Part shown: positions 1-6,724 of the stretch, one piece after another
Numbering within the stretch: position 1 is the stretch's first letter
Layout of the letters: every line of letters starts with the position of its first letter
Origin: Granulicella aggregans
GTDB taxonomy: Bacteria > Acidobacteriota > Terriglobia > Terriglobales > Acidobacteriaceae
Assembly: GCF_014203275.1 (NCBI RefSeq)
Contig: NZ_JACHIP010000002.1
Coordinates: 372,001 to 436,000, forward strand
Direction of reading: 5' to 3'
DNA: 64,000 nt
Program-made: the position numbers and the translations under genes
Notes under the pieces: generated by a model
What the model saw: the letters and a program-made list of their open reading frames with translations, nothing else
The model's database searches: none
Told to the model about the DNA's origin: nothing

Positions 1-2
1 GG

Positions 3-263
3 ACAACGCTGGAGGGAGCGAACCTGGCTTATGTGGGGCATCGTCCGGCGGCGCAGTTGATCTATAGCGTGGGCAAGCATCGGGCCTCGGTCTTCCTGAT
101 GGAGAAGGCTGGATCAGAGGCCAGAGATGCCGCGGAGGTGCGGGCCTCGGGGTTTCATATCGTGGACTCGCACGCTGCGGGGCTTGAGATTGTTGCGGTG
201 AGTGATGTGGAGATGGCGAAGCTGAGAGAGTTGGTTGCGGCGGTTGATGGGGTGCAGCGGTAG
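3..263 (+). CDS. C-terminal fragment of an anti-sigma-factor-like membrane protein
   Basis: The frame is open to the left edge, so only the last 86 residues are visible. The fragment reads GANLAYVGHRPAAQLIYSVG, then KHRASVFLME, then a GFHIVDSHAAGLEIVAVSD block. This matches the C-terminal periplasmic part of RsiW/ChrR-like transmembrane anti-sigma factors, whose typical pattern is a 'D/GRPVAALVYRxxxHxINLF ... G(Y/F)xxxxWxxxGxxYWAVSDL' block. The zinc-finger and membrane parts would lie outside the window. A GTG at 33 is in frame but is internal to the conserved block, so it is not the start. Family assignment is from memory of the motif and is moderate. Confidence 0.6.
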   Translation, partial: TTLEGANLAYVGHRPAAQLIYSVGKHRASVFLMEKAGSEARDAAEVRASGFHIVDSHAAGLEIVAVSDVEMAKLRELVAAVDGVQR

Positions 264-288
264 GGCGAACTGGGTCGACGGTGTACGT

Positions 289-321
289 CCCACCCATGGC
301 CAGATGCGAGCCATGGGTGGG
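289..321. repeat. REP-like palindrome (CCCACCCATGGC type)
   Basis: Perfect 12-bp inverted repeat (289-300 with 310-321) around a 9-nt loop, followed directly by GGCAC. It resembles the palindromes at 3147 and 22067, which share the CCCA...TGGGG(C)AC ends and a 9-nt loop. It lies downstream of the gene ending at 263. Confidence 0.6.
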
Positions 322-367
322 GCACCCGAAGGGTTGTGGCTGTGCGGTGAAGGCGGTTCGCTCTGAG

Positions 368-407
368 CGAATGTCCCACGTCTCAGAATCGAGACGTGGG
401 ACATTCG
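368..407. terminator. 17-bp perfect palindrome between convergent genes
   Basis: Arms 368-384 and 391-407 are exact reverse complements with a 6-nt loop. It sits between a plus-strand stop at 263 and a minus-strand stop at 411, so it can act as a shared bidirectional terminator or mRNA-end hairpin. There is no long T-tract on either side, so a REP-like dispersed palindrome is the alternative. Confidence 0.5.
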
Positions 408-410
408 GCC

Positions 411-3059
411 TTATTGGTGAGGGACGAGGTTGGAGGAGGGCCAGTGCATGGGCTGAGCGTTGAGATTGGGAGCTATGGAGACCTCGCCGGTCGTGGGCTT
501 TACGTCGATATTGAGGCCGTCGATGGCGACTAGCGGGGTTTCGCCTGCGAAGTCTTTGGTGGCGGCTTCGATGGTGATAGTGCGGCTCTCGTTGGGAACG
601 AGAGTGATGTAGTTGTCAGAGTAGAAGGCAGGCAGGACGCGCTTGCCGGATTGCTTCTGGTGAAGCTGGATGTGGGTCATCATGGCGATGGATTGCGATG
701 GGTTGTGGAGGGTGACCTTGATGTGCGTGTTGTCGCCCACGATCCTTGAGGATGCCTCGGCGTTGAGCGTGACGGTGGGGAGTTTGTCGAGGCCGGTAAA
801 GTCTTCCTGGGCGACGTTCTGCCAGTAGAAATTAGTGGAGACTAGCTTGCCATTTGAATCGTTGAGTTCGAGCTTGACGAAGTAGAGGGCTTCGCGCGTC
901 GCAGGTACAAACTGGAAGGCTTTGATCGTGGTGCTTGCCGGAACGAAGGCGACTGGCTTCGTGTCTTCGGAGGTGACCTTGCCTGCAAGGCTGTACTCAG
1001 TAAGGTGGACGGTGAGGCCAGTCAAGGGTTCGGGGGTGTTGTTCACGACTTCGACGCCGTAGTTGGCTTCGTTGAGTTGGACGTGGATCTTTTCGCCGGC
1101 CTTCTTTGCGGCGAAGAGCGAGGAGTTTGGGTCGAGGTCATAGTGGTAGAGCTGCCAGACGAAGCTCGGCTGCGCGGGATGGCTCATCCAGGTGATGACG
1201 CCGGTGGTGGCCTTGAACATCTGCGCGTTGCGGCCTTCGTACATGGCGCGGAAGGCCTCGTAGTTGGCGAGCTGGCCCTTGCGGACGAAGTCGGCGAGGT
1301 TGCGGATGGGGCCGTAACGCTTGGCTAATTCGGAGGGGTAGGCGTCGCCGCGCTGGGCTCCGTGGGCTAGGTCGTGCTGGGCCCAGTCGTCGTTCTGGGT
1401 CTCCCAGTCCTTCTCGGGCATCATTCCCTGGATCGACTCAATGGTCGGGATTGAGACGGATCCGGTCTCGGTTTTGAAGCTTTCGTTGAGGTTGTAGAAA
1501 AGGTGGGGCGAACGCCAGTAGTAAGGACCGTGCGAGGAGACGCCGCGACCGTCAGCGGAGTTCGATTGATAGAGGCGCGTCGGGTCGAGCTTCGCCATCA
1601 TGATCTTCAGTTGGTCATCGAGCGCCTTGGGCGGATAGCCCTCGTTGCGCGCGCACCAGACCGCGATGGCGGGATGGTTGCGGTATCGAAGGACCTTGTC
1701 GGTGACGTTAGCGAGGTACGTCGGGATGTCGTCCGGGTTGGGGCCGTCGCTGGGGTTGGGCTGGAAGAACTCATCCCAGAGGAGGATGCCGTACTTGTCG
1801 GCCATATCGTAGAAGTCGGGGCTGGTGCTTTGGCCGACCCAGTTGCGGATGAGGTTCATGTTGGCGAGCGCGTGCATGTGGAACTGCGCGTCGAGGCGTT
1901 CGCGGGGGATGCGCTTCATGCCTTCGTCGAGGCCCCAGTTGCCGCCGCGCACCATGATGCGGACACCGTTGACGGAGATGGTGAGGTTCTCGGAGTCGGA
2001 GACGGAGTAGTCGATCTTGCGGATGCCGAAGTTGGTGGTGATGAAGTCGGACATGCCCGGTGATTTAGGGTCGCCGATGCTGAAGGAGAGGGAGAGATGA
2101 TAGAGGCGGTGCTCGCCGTAACCGTTGGGCCACCAGAGGTGCGGGTCTGCGATGTGAAGTGCGGGCACTGTAGTGCTGTCGAGTGAGACTGCTGTTGAAC
2201 TGTTGGCGTCGACACTGACTTTCTTGCTGAACTCGATGGGCTTGCCGCCGGGGCCCATGATGATGCCGATGAGCGTGCCGGTGATGGGGGCAGCTGTGAT
2301 GTTGGTGACGGTGGTTGCGACGGTGAGGTCCGCGGTTGCGTGGTCGGGGGAGATCTCGCTGGTGACGAAGGGATGCTTGATCAAGGCTGGACCGCTGGCC
2401 GAGAGAGTGACGGGAAGCCAGATGCCGGTGTCGCGATCGCGCACGGCGGGTAGCCAATCCCAGCCGATGGTGGAGAGGAAGGTGGGGCCGTCGGTGGCCG
2501 TGTCGCCGCCGTTCTTGCCTACGCCGTTGGCGACGGTGTGTTCGACGGGCTTTCCGGGATGAGGCTGGGGAGAGATGAGTACGGCTAGGGTCGCGGTGGT
2601 GCCGGGCTTGATGTACGCAGAGATGTCGAAATCGCCGCGGATAAAGGCTCCGCGCATGGAGCCGGCCTGGTGGCCGTTGACCCAGATCTGCGCCTCGTAG
2701 TTGATTCCGGCGAAGTGCAGCCAGGTGTGGCGGCCTTTATGCGAGGCCGGAACAAGGAAGGTGGTGCGGTACCAGTAGTCGGCCTTGTTGAGGCTCTCCG
2801 GGATGGAGCGCATGTTCTCGCCGTAGAGGGGCTCGGGGTAGACCTTGTTGTCGACCAGCGTGGTGAGGACGGTGCCGGGGACGGTGGCGGTGTACCAGCC
2901 TTCCGGATGGAAGGTAGCGCTTGAGACCTCGGCGGGCTTGCCTGCGACCTTGGAGGTGTCCTGCATCTGCCAGCCGGTGAGGGTCGTTTCAGGGAGTTGG
3001 GCAGAGACGAGGGTGGCGGGGACGAGGAGTGCCATAAGGGCTAGCTTCAGAGCAGTCAT
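411..3059 (-). CDS. Secreted glycoside hydrolase family 2 enzyme
   Basis: An 882-residue exported beta-glycosidase. A signal peptide (MTALKLALMALLVPATLVSA, cleavage before Gln) favours the ATG at 3059 over ATG/GTG codons up to 3155. The galactose-binding-like jelly roll occupies about residues 30-180 (DYWYRTTFLVP, HFAGINYEAQIWVNG). Ig-like domains and the TIM barrel follow (NLIRNWVGQ, WDEFFQ, RNHPAIAVWCARNEG), then C-terminal beta domains. Overall layout resembles exo-beta-D-glucosaminidase (CsxA)-like GH2 proteins. Predicted acid/base is Glu473 in the NEG motif; predicted nucleophile is Glu531 in TETGS. CsxA itself carries Asp at the acid position, so the substrate here cannot be assumed to be chitosan; mannosides or other beta-glycosides are possible. 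Monocistronic. Confidence 0.85.
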   Translation of the reverse strand: MTALKLALMALLVPATLVSAQLPETTLTGWQMQDTSKVAGKPAEVSSATFHPEGWYTATVPGTVLTTLVDNKVYPEPLYGENMRSIPESLNKADYWYRTTFLVPASHKGRHTWLHFAGINYEAQIWVNGHQAGSMRGAFIRGDFDISAYIKPGTTATLAVLISPQPHPGKPVEHTVANGVGKNGGDTATDGPTFLSTIGWDWLPAVRDRDTGIWLPVTLSASGPALIKHPFVTSEISPDHATADLTVATTVTNITAAPITGTLIGIIMGPGGKPIEFSKKVSVDANSSTAVSLDSTTVPALHIADPHLWWPNGYGEHRLYHLSLSFSIGDPKSPGMSDFITTNFGIRKIDYSVSDSENLTISVNGVRIMVRGGNWGLDEGMKRIPRERLDAQFHMHALANMNLIRNWVGQSTSPDFYDMADKYGILLWDEFFQPNPSDGPNPDDIPTYLANVTDKVLRYRNHPAIAVWCARNEGYPPKALDDQLKIMMAKLDPTRLYQSNSADGRGVSSHGPYYWRSPHLFYNLNESFKTETGSVSIPTIESIQGMMPEKDWETQNDDWAQHDLAHGAQRGDAYPSELAKRYGPIRNLADFVRKGQLANYEAFRAMYEGRNAQMFKATTGVITWMSHPAQPSFVWQLYHYDLDPNSSLFAAKKAGEKIHVQLNEANYGVEVVNNTPEPLTGLTVHLTEYSLAGKVTSEDTKPVAFVPASTTIKAFQFVPATREALYFVKLELNDSNGKLVSTNFYWQNVAQEDFTGLDKLPTVTLNAEASSRIVGDNTHIKVTLHNPSQSIAMMTHIQLHQKQSGKRVLPAFYSDNYITLVPNESRTITIEAATKDFAGETPLVAIDGLNIDVKPTTGEVSIAPNLNAQPMHWPSSNLVPHQ

Positions 3060-3146
3060 TGTTGGCCGTAGAGCTTTCCGGATGTCTGAATAGATGAAGA
3101 ACATTGCGACGAGTTTACAGCGGCGGAGTGAGAATGAGTGGCCCGG

Positions 3147-3182
3147 CCCACTCATCGCGATGAGGCTGCGATGAATGGGGCA
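3147..3182. repeat. REP-like palindrome (CCCATTCATCGC type)
   Basis: 12-bp arms 3147-3158 and 3168-3179 with one mismatch and a 9-nt loop, followed by GGCAC. Near-identical to 22067-22103. It lies just upstream of the GH2 gene. Confidence 0.65.
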
Positions 3183-3204
3183 CAGACTGGTGGCACTCTA
3201 AACG

Positions 3205-3224
3205 CAGATTCCCTGCGGGAATGA
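3205..3224. repeat. Short copy of a palindromic repeat ending in GAATGACAA
   Basis: Contains ATTCCC-TGC-GGGAAT (3208-3222) flanked by GCAG on the left and GACAA on the right. Same end signature as the longer elements at 21951-22020 and 31163-31218, so it may be a minimal member of that family. Confidence 0.4.
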
Positions 3225-3278
3225 CAAGCAGAATTACAGACACAAGAGTTTTACGCAGATGCTTGAGGCTTGCGCTAG

Positions 3279-3743
3279 CTAGCTGGCGGCGGCGTGGGCG
3301 AAGGAGGGCTGCGCGTACTCGGGGGTCGTGTAGTCGGGCTTGACGGCCTTCTTGGGGCCGCGTTTGCGGGCCACCAGGACGCGGATGCGTTCGAGCATCT
3401 CGGAGGCGGAACATGCGCCCTTGGGGAGGAAGACATCGGCGGCGATCGCGCGGTCGAAGGAGGTGACGGTGCCGGAGACGATCATCGCGGGTAGACCGGG
3501 GTGAAGCTGCTTGGCGCGGCGGACAAGTTCGTTGCCGTCCATCTGCGGCATGATGAGGTCCGCAAGGATGAGGTCGAGCGTGCCGGGGATGGAGGCCTGG
3601 AGGATCTCAAGCGCCTGCTGGGAGCTGGTTGCGGTAAGGACGCGATAGCCGCGGGTTTCGAGGAGGAACTTGCGAACGGAGAGAGGCTGTTCGTTGCTGT
3701 CGACACAGAGAATGGACTTCTTGGGGCGCATCGGGGCTCGCAT
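3279..3743 (-). CDS. Single-domain response regulator
   Basis: About 154 residues. A receiver domain starts at KKSILCVDSNE. Phosphoacceptor Asp lies in the DLILADLIMPQMDG stretch, the switch Ser/Thr in MIVSGT and the conserved Lys in FLPKGA. The usual second acidic residue of the Mg-binding pair is Ser (DSNE), which departs from the DD/DE norm. There is no output domain, only a tail of about 35 residues rich in Lys, Pro and Ala. Start is uncertain: ATG at 3743 or 3731 fit the domain edge, and an open frame without a good ribosome site extends to 4028. No kinase is adjacent, so the partner is unknown. Confidence 0.75.
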   Translation of the reverse strand: MRAPMRPKKSILCVDSNEQPLSVRKFLLETRGYRVLTATSSQQALEILQASIPGTLDLILADLIMPQMDGNELVRRAKQLHPGLPAMIVSGTVTSFDRAIAADVFLPKGACSASEMLERIRVLVARKRGPKKAVKPDYTTPEYAQPSFAHAAAS

Positions 3744-4515
3744 TATCTGCCGGCACGGCTGGTAGGGCCGTGCGGCGGAGAGGGCCGCGGCGATGTGCTC
3801 GTTTGTTGCGAGGCGCATCGTGGCAGCATGGTTTCGGACGAACCCGCAGACGTTCTCGATGAATTGAGAGCGAGAAAGGGCGTCTGCGCCGAGGGGAGTC
3901 AGACAAGAGAGGCTCGATGAGACGAGACTCTCCTGTCTGCTCCTGAGGGAAGCAGTGCCCCTGGCCTGCCGTTCGACCTCGTTTAGAGGCATGGAACGGC
4001 GCGGCCACGGGTGCGAGAGAAGCCCCACTTGCTGGTCCGCCTTGCATCGTGCAAGGAGTCAGGGCAGGTTGCCACGCTGGCTTCAGGGACGCAGATGGCC
4101 TAGCTGCGGCGGCCGCGATCTTAGCGCGATTTGCGGTAAGATCGCCTTGCAAGCAGGGGCGATGTGCGAGTGAAGGCGAGCGTCTGCGGTGTCCGGCATC
4201 GGATCCAAGAGCACACATCAGCGAAGCTGATGGAGACTTGAACCGGGGTGGACAAGCAGCGAGGCTTCTCTCAACTCAAGTTGTGGTAAAGCAGGCGAAA
4301 GACTGTTTTTTGGAGAGCAACGATGAAGAGAGCCGAACAGCGCGCCTCATCTGTCTCCTGTAACGCTTCCCAACATTACGAACGGCTCATGGACTTCGCA
4401 AGTGCGAAGATTTGGCGAAGCGAAGGATTTCTTTCCTCTTGCCATCGAAGCAAAAATTCGAAGCATGCGTGAATTGGCTGTTAAACGCGGTTTTCCCTTG
4501 TGGGAATCCGGTGTA
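3744..4515. other. Long intergenic region, no convincing gene
   Basis: 772 bases between the response regulator and the phzF-like gene. Open frames exist on both strands, but their translations are low-complexity and show no family motif. The notable content is a 9-bp perfect inverted repeat at 4115-4145 and a small hairpin near 4206. It probably holds the response-regulator promoter on the minus strand. Confidence 0.5.
4115..4145. promoter_or_regulatory. Candidate operator palindrome
   Basis: GCGATCTTA (4115-4123) and TAAGATCGC (4137-4145) are exact inverted repeats with a 13-nt spacer, giving a 31-bp dyad about 370 bp upstream of the response-regulator start. No regulator can be named. Confidence 0.3.
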
Positions 4516-5454
4516 TCACGGCAGGAAAAAGGTCCCGGATGCAACGGGAATGGTGCGACCTCCGACGAACACTAAATCGGGAATCGATTGTTGATCGGTT
4601 GAAAAGGCGGCTCTAACCTCAATTCGGCTTGGCCGATTGATCTCAATTCCCTGCTCGAATACAACTGTCTGGTCATTGACTGCCGCCTTATGGTGCACAA
4701 GATAAGCGATGGTGCAGCCCGATGCCGAGCCAGTGGCGGGATCTTCACCGTTGTAGAACTGCATCCGGTTGTGCCAGTCAGCAGACGAGCCTTCCTCCGT
4801 GCGCGTGATGCAGTAGAAGAATTTTGCGTCGCAGGAGTCGAGATAGGCTTGCGCCTTATCCTGCGGGATGCAGAGGCGCGACGCGACTTCCATCGAGCGT
4901 AGCGGAACGATGCAGAAGGCCATGCCGGTCGAGACAGTCTGGATTGGCAGCGACGGGTCAAGGTCATCGACCGAGAGCCCCAGCGCGGCTGCTATGGCCT
5001 CTGGCGAGTGCGTCATGCCGAAGGTGGGAGCCTTCTGCTGCATGGTCCCGGACACGCCTGATTTTGCGGCATCCTGAGGGCCGAACGTCACAGTGATGGG
5101 GCCGACGGGAAGGTCGAGCGTGATGGTCTCCGCCCCGCGCAGCACGGGGTGATTGAGATAGAGCCACGTGGCAGTGCCCAGAGTGGGATGGCCGGCGAAC
5201 TGAAGCTCCTCCTGAACGGTGAAGATGCGAACCTGTACGCCGCGTTCGGCTTCGATGGCGGGGTCGCGCGGGATGATGAAGGTGGTCTCAGCGAGGTTGG
5301 TCTCGCGGGCGAGCGCCTGCATGGTGTCTGCAGAGAGGTGGCGAGCATCGGTGAAGATCGCGAGCATGTTGCCTTCGAGGGGTGACTCGGCGAAGACGTC
5401 GACGAGGGCGTAGTCGGTGCGGGCGTGTCCAGAGGATGAGGGTGGGATTGACAT
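4516..5454 (-). CDS. PhzF-family isomerase/epimerase
   Basis: 312 residues, the usual length for the diaminopimelate-epimerase-like PhzF fold. Motifs: FAESPLEGNMLAIF near residues 20-33, NLAETTFI with the catalytic Glu near residue 54, QFAGHPTLGTATWL near 90, and GEDPATGSASG near 235 in the second half-domain. Members act as isomerases on small metabolites, and most paralogues have unknown substrates. No phenazine genes are nearby, so a phenazine role is not supported. Stands alone on the minus strand. Confidence 0.85.
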   Translation of the reverse strand: MSIPPSSSGHARTDYALVDVFAESPLEGNMLAIFTDARHLSADTMQALARETNLAETTFIIPRDPAIEAERGVQVRIFTVQEELQFAGHPTLGTATWLYLNHPVLRGAETITLDLPVGPITVTFGPQDAAKSGVSGTMQQKAPTFGMTHSPEAIAAALGLSVDDLDPSLPIQTVSTGMAFCIVPLRSMEVASRLCIPQDKAQAYLDSCDAKFFYCITRTEEGSSADWHNRMQFYNGEDPATGSASGCTIAYLVHHKAAVNDQTVVFEQGIEINRPSRIEVRAAFSTDQQSIPDLVFVGGRTIPVASGTFFLP

Positions 5455-5766
5455 GAAAGCCTCGAAATCGTAAGGTCGAAGTTACCGCAAGGAGGTCAAA
5501 CAGCCTCCTCGGCCATACCCGCATAGAACTCAGGGCAGGCTGCGGTACAGATTCAGTTTAGAGCTTATGACGATGACTTCCATCTCGAACATGCCTTGCT
5601 GCCGCTGCTGTTGCTGCGGATGTGACGTGGTGTGTTCCGGGATGATGGGATAAGCGACTCGAAGTAAGCGAAGCATTTCGAAGAGCAGATAAAACCCACC
5701 CGGACGCTGAGAAGCGAGGGTGGGTTTTCTGTTTCTGATTGTTTTCGGTTTGGGATAGGAGCAGCG
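5455..5766. other. Intergenic region and possible leader of the peroxiredoxin gene
   Basis: 312 bases between divergent phzF-like and peroxiredoxin genes. No gene is recognised. The main feature is the intrinsic terminator at 5691-5732, pointing towards the peroxiredoxin gene. Transcription from the left would therefore produce a short RNA ending about 35 nt before the start codon. Confidence 0.5.
5691..5732 (+). terminator. Intrinsic terminator just upstream of a start codon
   Basis: AAAACCCACCC (5691-5701) pairs perfectly with GGGTGGGTTTT (5718-5728) around a 16-nt loop, and the 3' side runs into TTTTCTGTTTC. It ends about 35 nt before the ATG at 5767. As no plus-strand gene lies upstream, it may be an attenuator or the end of a small RNA. 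Confidence 0.7.
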
Positions 5767-6432
5767 ATGAGCGAAGGTCGGATTCCCAGGATTCTTGAAG
5801 TAGCGCCGGATTTCGAGGCGACGAGCACACACGGCCCGATCCGCCTGAGCGACTACACGGCCAAGGGCAAGTGGGTGCTGCTGTTCTCGCATCCGTCGGA
5901 CTTCACGCCGGTATGCTCAACTGAGTTCATCGAGTTTGCGAAGCACCAGGATGAGTTTGAGCGGCTAAACGTGCAGCTCGTGGGCGTGTCGATTGACTCG
6001 ATCTACTCGCACATTGCATGGGTACGTGACCTGGAGTCGATGGCGGGAGTTCAGATCCGTTTCCCCGTGATTGCCGATCTCGATCAGAAAGTCTCTCAGG
6101 CTTATGGCCTGGTGCATGAAGTGGCGAACGATACGGCGACCGTGCGGGCGGTGTTTGCGATTGATCCGCAGGGCCTGGTGCGGGCGTTGATGTACTACCC
6201 TGCTCAGCTGGGACGCAATGTCGCGGAGTTGGTGAGGATGTTCCAGGGACTGCAGACGGCGGATGCGAACGGCGTGAGCTGTCCGGCAAACTGGAAGCCG
6301 GGTCAACAGGTGATCGTGCCTGCTCCGGCTACGCTGGCCGACGCGGCAAAGCGAACCAACGGTGGTGGCGCCGGATTGAACGTGGCAACGTGGTATCTGG
6401 CGAAGAAGGACCTTGCGCTCGCAGCCCGCTAG
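5767..6432 (+). CDS. Peroxiredoxin, Prx6/1-Cys-like family
   Basis: 221 residues, cytoplasmic. It reduces hydroperoxides with thiol reductants. The peroxidatic Cys is in SDFTPVCSTEF (about residue 49) within the PxxxTxxC motif, preceded by LLFSHP. VSIDSIYSHIAWVRDLE and the C-terminal SCPANWKPGQQV and TWYL blocks are typical of the longer Prx6-type enzymes with a C-terminal dimerisation arm. The Cys in SCPANW may serve as a resolving residue. Preceded by the terminator at 5691-5732, which raises the possibility of conditional read-through. tRNA-Cys follows 85 bp downstream. Confidence 0.9.
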   Translation: MSEGRIPRILEVAPDFEATSTHGPIRLSDYTAKGKWVLLFSHPSDFTPVCSTEFIEFAKHQDEFERLNVQLVGVSIDSIYSHIAWVRDLESMAGVQIRFPVIADLDQKVSQAYGLVHEVANDTATVRAVFAIDPQGLVRALMYYPAQLGRNVAELVRMFQGLQTADANGVSCPANWKPGQQVIVPAPATLADAAKRTNGGGAGLNVATWYLAKKDLALAAR

Positions 6433-6517
6433 GGACTTAGGCTAAGGCAAGGTTGTACGATAGGATCAACGAGATTGCGGGGAGTGTGGCATTCACCGGC
6501 TCCCGGCGAGTCAATGA

Positions 6518-6593
6518 GCACCGATGGCGAAGTGGCTAACGCGCTGGTCTGCAAAACCAGTATTCATGGGTTCAAATCCCATTCGGTGCTCCA
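6518..6593 (+). tRNA. tRNA-Cys (anticodon GCA)
   Basis: Cloverleaf folds by eye. The acceptor GCACCGA pairs with TCGGTGC, the D-stem is GCG/CGC, the anticodon stem CTGGT/ACCAG holds loop CTGCAAA (anticodon GCA at 6551-6553), and the T-arm is ATGGG-TTCAAAT-CCCAT. The discriminator is T and CCA is encoded (6591-6593). Confidence 0.97.
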
Positions 6594-6724
6594 ATCATTC
6601 AAAAATGCAGGCCAGCGACCGCATACTTTGTCTTGCCGATCCGGGGCATGGCATAGGCAACTACAGCTGCTGAAAAGTTCGATCCTCACGAAACAATCGA
6701 CACACGGAAGACGATTCAACGCGC

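Noticed and set aside
4516..5454. PhzF protein as evidence of phenazine synthesis
   Set aside because: No other phz gene is near, and most PhzF-family proteins act elsewhere.
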